Positions 43,957-46,922 of a DNA stretch of 46,922 nucleotides are shown one piece after another. How positions within the stretch are numbered: position 1 is the stretch's first letter; the number at the start of each line of letters is the position of its first letter. Under the pieces are notes generated by a model. The model saw nothing but the letters and a program-made list of their open reading frames with translations, was not told the origin of the DNA and did no database searches. The stretch lies in NCBI GenBank assembly GCA_964472875.1, contig CAYYMD010000022.1, forward strand, positions 1 through 46,922, read 5' to 3'. The position numbers and the translations under genes were made by a program. This stretch comes from CAYYMD01 sp964472875 (lineage in GTDB: Bacteria; Planctomycetota; Phycisphaerae; SM23-33).

Positions 43957-44979
43957 ATGAATCCCATCAAGTGGCTCATCGACAACGCAAAGCGACTGCG
44001 TGAGACCTCCACCCAGGAACTGGGTCGCTGGGGGCGCATCGCACAGGGCAAGCTCCTGCTGGTAGAGACATGCGGCCGGCGTCTGCGGCAGGACAACGCC
44101 GGGGCGATGAGCGCGGCGCTGTCGTTCCGGACGATCTTCGCGATGATCCCCATCCTGGCGCTGGCGTTCCTCATGCTCAAGTCCGTCGGCGTGGTGGAGG
44201 ACCGCAAAAAGGTGCTCAACGAACTGATGCGCCGCTCCGGGCTGGACAGCATCGTCATCCGGCAGCAGAGCCGGCCGCAGCAGACCGAAGGCCCGCCGCC
44301 GGCGGAGGCGGACAAGGAAAAATCCGTATCGGTCTCGGAATACGTACTGAAACTGTGGCAGCGCGTAGAGCAGAAGCTGACCTTCGGCCGGCTCGGGCCG
44401 ATAGGCGTGCTGCTGCTGGTATGGACGGCCCTGACACTGCTGACGACCATCGAGCACTGCCTCAACCGCATATTCCGCGCGGCAAGGAACCGCCCGCTGG
44501 TCAATCGCATCACCGCATACTGGACCTCGCTGACGCTCGGGCCGGTCATGCTCGTCGGCGCGATATACGCCGCGGAAAAAATCTCACAGCTCGGCGTCGA
44601 CGTGCCCGTGCTGTCATGGCTGTTCGCGGTGCTATCGCTGGTCGCGCCCGCCGTCGTAGGCATCATCGCGCTGGCGGCGATTTATATCCTCATGCCCAAC
44701 ACGCGCGTCCCCGTGCGCCACGCGCTTGCCGGCGCCACGCTGGCAGTGCCGCTGTGGATGCTCACGCGGTGGGCGTTTTTCAGTCTCTATGTAAGCAGGG
44801 TGGGCCTCCAAAGTCTATACGGCGCGCTGGGGCTTATCCCGTTGTTCATGCTGTGGCTTAACCTGTCGTGGTGGATATTTTTATTCGGCGCGGAACTGGC
44901 CGGCGCGCAGATGGGCGTGGCCGAAAGCCAAAGAGCCGATAACCCCAACACCCCAACCGCTGAAAGGAAAGAACCATGA
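43957..44979 (+). CDS. YihY/BrkB-family inner-membrane protein
   Basis: A 340-residue membrane protein of the YihY/UPF0761 family (virulence factor BrkB). After a short helical start it has about six hydrophobic segments, with family motifs MSAALSFRTIFAMIPILALA near residue 50, WTALTLLTTIEHCLNRIF and the terminal LYGALGLIPLFMLWLNLSWWIFLFGAEL. An insert of about 50 charged residues (about 95-145) follows the first membrane segment. Relatives have recently been implicated in lipid transport together with AsmA-type proteins, which fits the AsmA-like gene that overlaps its stop by 4 nt (ATGA). The start at 43957 follows GGAG/AAGGCG; an earlier open start at 43858 is less likely. Confidence 0.87.
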   Translation: MNPIKWLIDNAKRLRETSTQELGRWGRIAQGKLLLVETCGRRLRQDNAGAMSAALSFRTIFAMIPILALAFLMLKSVGVVEDRKKVLNELMRRSGLDSIVIRQQSRPQQTEGPPPAEADKEKSVSVSEYVLKLWQRVEQKLTFGRLGPIGVLLLVWTALTLLTTIEHCLNRIFRAARNRPLVNRITAYWTSLTLGPVMLVGAIYAAEKISQLGVDVPVLSWLFAVLSLVAPAVVGIIALAAIYILMPNTRVPVRHALAGATLAVPLWMLTRWAFFSLYVSRVGLQSLYGALGLIPLFMLWLNLSWWIFLFGAELAGAQMGVAESQRADNPNTPTAERKEP

Positions 44980-45806
44980 AACCCGGAAAACTGATTTACC
45001 GCATCGTCCTGGCCGTCGTGCTGCTGGTGGTCGTCGCCGTGGGAATCGTCGTCCTTCTGATAGACCCGATGGCCAAGTCCGCCGTTGAAAAAGGCGGCCA
45101 ATACGCCCTCGGCGTGCCGACCAATCTCGACAGGATGAACATATACCTGCTGCGGGGCGAGATGACCATGGACGGACTGAACATCTCGAACCCCGAGGGC
45201 TTCGACACGCCGCACCTTATGGACTCCGGGCGTTTCGACCTCGGCGTGGATACGGGGTCGATATTCACCGACACCGTCGTGGTCAAAAAGTTCATCCTCG
45301 ACGGCCTGGACCTTAACGTCGAGCAGAAGGTGCCCAAAAGCAACGTCTCTGTCGTGCTGGAGAACATCAGGCGGCTCGGCGGCGACGGGAAGGAAAAGAA
45401 GCCCGAGAAGGGCAAGAACGTCAAGGTGGATGAGATTCTCATAAAAAACGTCACCGCTCATTTTCACCTCACGGCCGGCATAAAGGAACGCGTGGATGTC
45501 AAGGTGCCTGAAATTCGCCTCAAAAACGTCAGCACCGGCGAGGGCGGCGCGGCCGTGGCGCAGGTCATCCGGCGCGTCCTGCCCGCCGTGATAGAGGCAG
45601 TGCTCGCCGAAGGCGGCGACCGCATTCCCGCAGACCTGCGGGGCAGTCTCAACAGCCATCTTGACAGCGCCCGGAAGGCCCTCGGCCGGAAGGCAACGCA
45701 AATCATGGAAGAGATGAAACTGCCCGACGGCGTGCAGGACTCCGTGGACAAAGAGGTCAAGGACCGCCTCAAAGACATCATGCCCGGCCAAAAGGATGAG
45801 CAATAG
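44976..45806 (+). CDS. Short AsmA-like membrane-anchored protein
   Basis: A 276-residue protein with an N-terminal transmembrane helix (IVLAVVLLVVVAVGIVVLLI) followed by an AsmA-like N-domain: AVEKGGQYALGVPTNLDRMNIYL, MTMDGLNISNPEGF and FILDGLDLNVE. A Lys-rich linker (about 130-150) and a helical, charged C-terminus follow. It is translationally coupled to YihY by an ATGA overlap, suggesting the two act together at the inner membrane. It is related in style, not in length, to the giant AsmA-like protein upstream. Confidence 0.8.
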   Translation: MKPGKLIYRIVLAVVLLVVVAVGIVVLLIDPMAKSAVEKGGQYALGVPTNLDRMNIYLLRGEMTMDGLNISNPEGFDTPHLMDSGRFDLGVDTGSIFTDTVVVKKFILDGLDLNVEQKVPKSNVSVVLENIRRLGGDGKEKKPEKGKNVKVDEILIKNVTAHFHLTAGIKERVDVKVPEIRLKNVSTGEGGAAVAQVIRRVLPAVIEAVLAEGGDRIPADLRGSLNSHLDSARKALGRKATQIMEEMKLPDGVQDSVDKEVKDRLKDIMPGQKDEQ

Positions 45807-46150
45807 ACCAGATTGCGAACGTGGCCGTTGGCGGTCGGCCGCCGACGGAACTGCCCGCGGCTCATTTTGTGCACAGCCGTTCCGCGTTATCTCAGAAATT
45901 GCCGGTTTTTTGCGCGTTGTGCCAAGCCATTGCAGGTTTTTAGACCTTTTTGCGCGATATTGCGCGTTTTTTACCCTTGACAGAAATTCGTAAGTGTATG
46001 TATTGCAGTGGATTATCATAATTCTAACCCGACGTCCGCCCGAAACCCGCGTTTTTTCGAGGGGGAAGATATTTCGGATTTTGGATTTCGGATTTCGGAA
46101 TTCGGATTTCGGATTTTGATATTCGCCCATCCGGCCGGCCGGCCGCGTTT

Positions 46151-46177
46151 GTAAGCCCCCGCTGGCAAGCGGGGGAT
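46151..46177 (-). repeat. 27-nt hairpin unit, variant A, copy 3
   Basis: Minus-strand reading: AT, arm CCCCCGCT, loop TGCC, arm AGCGGGGG, CTTAC. On the plus strand it is followed by ATAGTTTTT, resembling a terminator. It faces the variant B unit at 46209 across 31 nt. Confidence 0.85.
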
Positions 46178-46208
46178 AGTTTTTAATAGGCGGCATTATT
46201 ATCCCCTT

Positions 46209-46235
46209 ATCCCCGCATTGACATGCGGGGCTTGC
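46209..46235 (+). repeat. 27-nt hairpin unit, variant B, copy 2
   Basis: AT, arm CCCCGCAT, loop TGAC, arm ATGCGGGG, CTTGC, followed by the shared extension CGTGGTGGCGTTTT. The loop equals that of variant A copies 1 and 2 while the stem differs by compensated pairs. Confidence 0.85.
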
Positions 46236-46655
46236 CGTGGTGGCGTTTTGGGCATTTGAGATTTGGTGCTTGTTTCGCATTTCGTGTTTCGTTTTTCGAC
46301 ATTCGAATTTCGTATTTTTTTCATATTCCGAAATCCGAAATCATAAATCCGAAATTAATTGCCCTCCATACTTGGACGAAACAACGCCTTTGCGCGCGCA
46401 AACCGCGCCTGTAGGGCATATCCGGAATTCGTAACCCACGGCCGGGAGAGGATATAAAAAATTTTATTTTTTCGGGCGCTATGACCGATTCCGCGGACAA
46501 ACTGCGCGCGCAAATCAGCAGGGGATAAACATATTTCGAATTTCGGATTTGTTTCGTAATTCGTGCATTCGTCATTGATTCGACATTCGACATTTCTTCA
46601 CCAGGGCAACCGAATTTAAGCTTTCAGTTTTTAGTTTTAAGTTTTCCGATATATT

Positions 46656-46682
46656 ATCCCCGCATTCACATGCGGGGCTTAC
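46656..46682 (+). repeat. 27-nt hairpin unit, variant B, copy 3
   Basis: AT, arm CCCCGCAT, loop TCAC, arm ATGCGGGG, CTTAC, followed by CGTGGCAGCGTTT. It lies outside the dispersed repeat block and pairs with the variant A unit at 46705 across 22 nt. Confidence 0.85.
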
Positions 46683-46704
46683 CGTGGCAGCGTTTGTGAT
46701 TTTA

Positions 46705-46731
46705 GTAAGCCCCCGCCGGCAAGCGGGGGAT
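46705..46731 (-). repeat. 27-nt hairpin unit, variant A, copy 4
   Basis: Minus-strand reading: AT, arm CCCCCGC, loop TTGCCG, arm GCGGGGG, CTTAC; one stem pair shorter than the other A units. On the plus strand it is followed by ATAGTTTTTCGG, as in copy 2. Confidence 0.8.
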
Positions 46732-46802
46732 AGTTTTTCGGCGTCTCGCTATATAGCAGCGTTATTATCCCCGCGTGCAATCCCGATGAATCGGGACACG
46801 CC

Positions 46803-46922
46803 CTACTCCTTTTTGGGAACAGGGCGGCAATGGCCCTTGTGGCCCGGCTTGCTGCCGGGAGGATGCCTGTCCTTGTCGTCCTTCTTTTTGTCCTCTCGCC
46901 GTCGGAACGGAGCGGCCTGGCG
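46803..46922 (-). pseudogene. Transposase-like fragment running off the right edge
   Basis: The last 120 nt read on the minus strand as 39 codons plus TAG with a protein-like composition: RQAAPFRRRE, a Lys/Asp-rich stretch, then PPGSKPGHKGHCRPVP. This resembles the N-terminal zinc-finger-like region of IS66-type transposases, where a GxxPGHKGH segment is usual and the protein continues for hundreds of residues. Here a stop follows at once and the repeat-rich tail begins, so the gene looks truncated. The 5' part lies outside the window. The family call rests on this short motif only. Confidence 0.45.

Larger units (their letters stand above)
45855..46516 (-). repeat. Dispersed repeat block, copy 2 (about 660 bp, inverted)
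   Basis: Read on the minus strand this block follows the same order of landmarks as 27951-28553. It starts 49 nt beyond the stop codon of the short AsmA-like gene. It differs from copy 1 mainly by longer TTTCGG-type runs (46074-46124 and about 46250-46320) and by changes around the hairpin units. The right end of the element (CCGCGG side) faces left here. The minus-strand long open frame through it is an artefact of the repeat, except for the conserved stretch noted in the findings. Confidence 0.88.
46517..46802. other. Non-coding repeat-rich tail
   Basis: No gene is supported. The stretch contains ATTCG/TTTCGG-type repeats (46530-46600), two hairpin units and, at about 46763-46800, a composite hairpin starting with the same ATTATCCCC flank but built from GCGTG/CACGC and TCCCGAT/ATCGGGA arms. 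Confidence 0.6.

Noticed and set aside
44787..46280. Long minus-strand open frame
   Set aside because: It runs antisense through the YihY and AsmA-like genes and through the repeat; no signal, motif or ribosome-binding site.
27900..46731. CRISPR array
   Set aside because: The repeated units are palindromic, alternate in orientation, lie far apart and have no regular spacers or cas genes.

Overview
The window reads as a chromosomal segment of a planctomycete, most likely of the Phycisphaerae or a close relative. This is inferred from the gene content: many secreted or lipid-anchored proteins, two Tat-exported sulfatases, a PEP-CTERM-tagged protein, two large DUF11-repeat envelope lipoproteins, AsmA-like proteins and A/T-rich 'TTTCGGAT'-type intergenic repeats. 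No rRNA or marker gene is present to fix the taxon.

Layout. (1) 123-11193: four co-directional secreted glycoside hydrolases (GH127, GH2, GH127, GH78), spaced like an operon. Together they look able to remove L-arabinofuranose, galactose and L-rhamnose from a pectin-like or other plant/algal heteropolysaccharide. (2) 11664-14622: an ABC exporter on the minus strand and a monocistronic PEP-CTERM protein with a consensus sigma70 promoter and a strong terminator. (3) 14743-20667: minus-strand housekeeping genes: fused L-serine dehydratase, a DapA-family lyase, tRNA-Val(CAC), an RluD-type pseudouridine synthase, a corrinoid-binding protein, a membrane-anchored TPR protein and a small lipoprotein. 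(4) 20943-23224: a DUF1330-like protein and ilvD. (5) 23251-24863: a decaying toxin-antitoxin island behind ilvD, holding a PIN gene with an in-frame stop, its small partner, a 34-nt copy of the ilvD 3' end, a nucleotidyltransferase remnant, an intact MNT gene and a HepT-like gene with an in-frame TGA. (6) 24959-30230: an MFS transporter, two sulfatases and, between the sulfatases, a repeat-rich non-coding block. (7) 30303-45806: envelope proteins, including lipoproteins, a HAD-type lipoprotein, an M48 protease, a 1363-residue AsmA-like protein with an exact-period internal duplication, a LEA14-like lipoprotein, two DUF11 lipoproteins, YihY and a second AsmA-like protein. (8) 45807-46922: a second, inverted copy of the repeat block, more hairpins, and a transposase-like fragment at the right edge.

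The most unusual signals are non-coding. One is a pair of inverted ~600-660 bp dispersed repeats 17.5 kb apart. The other is a family of seven 27-nt hairpin units whose stems differ by compensating changes while the flanks stay constant; most sit in oppositely oriented pairs. The toxin-antitoxin island is the second notable region, because both disrupted genes are the toxins while their partner genes remain open.

Protein family calls come from motifs read by eye. No database search was possible. Where an upstream start codon is open, the chosen start follows ribosome-binding sites and signal peptides.
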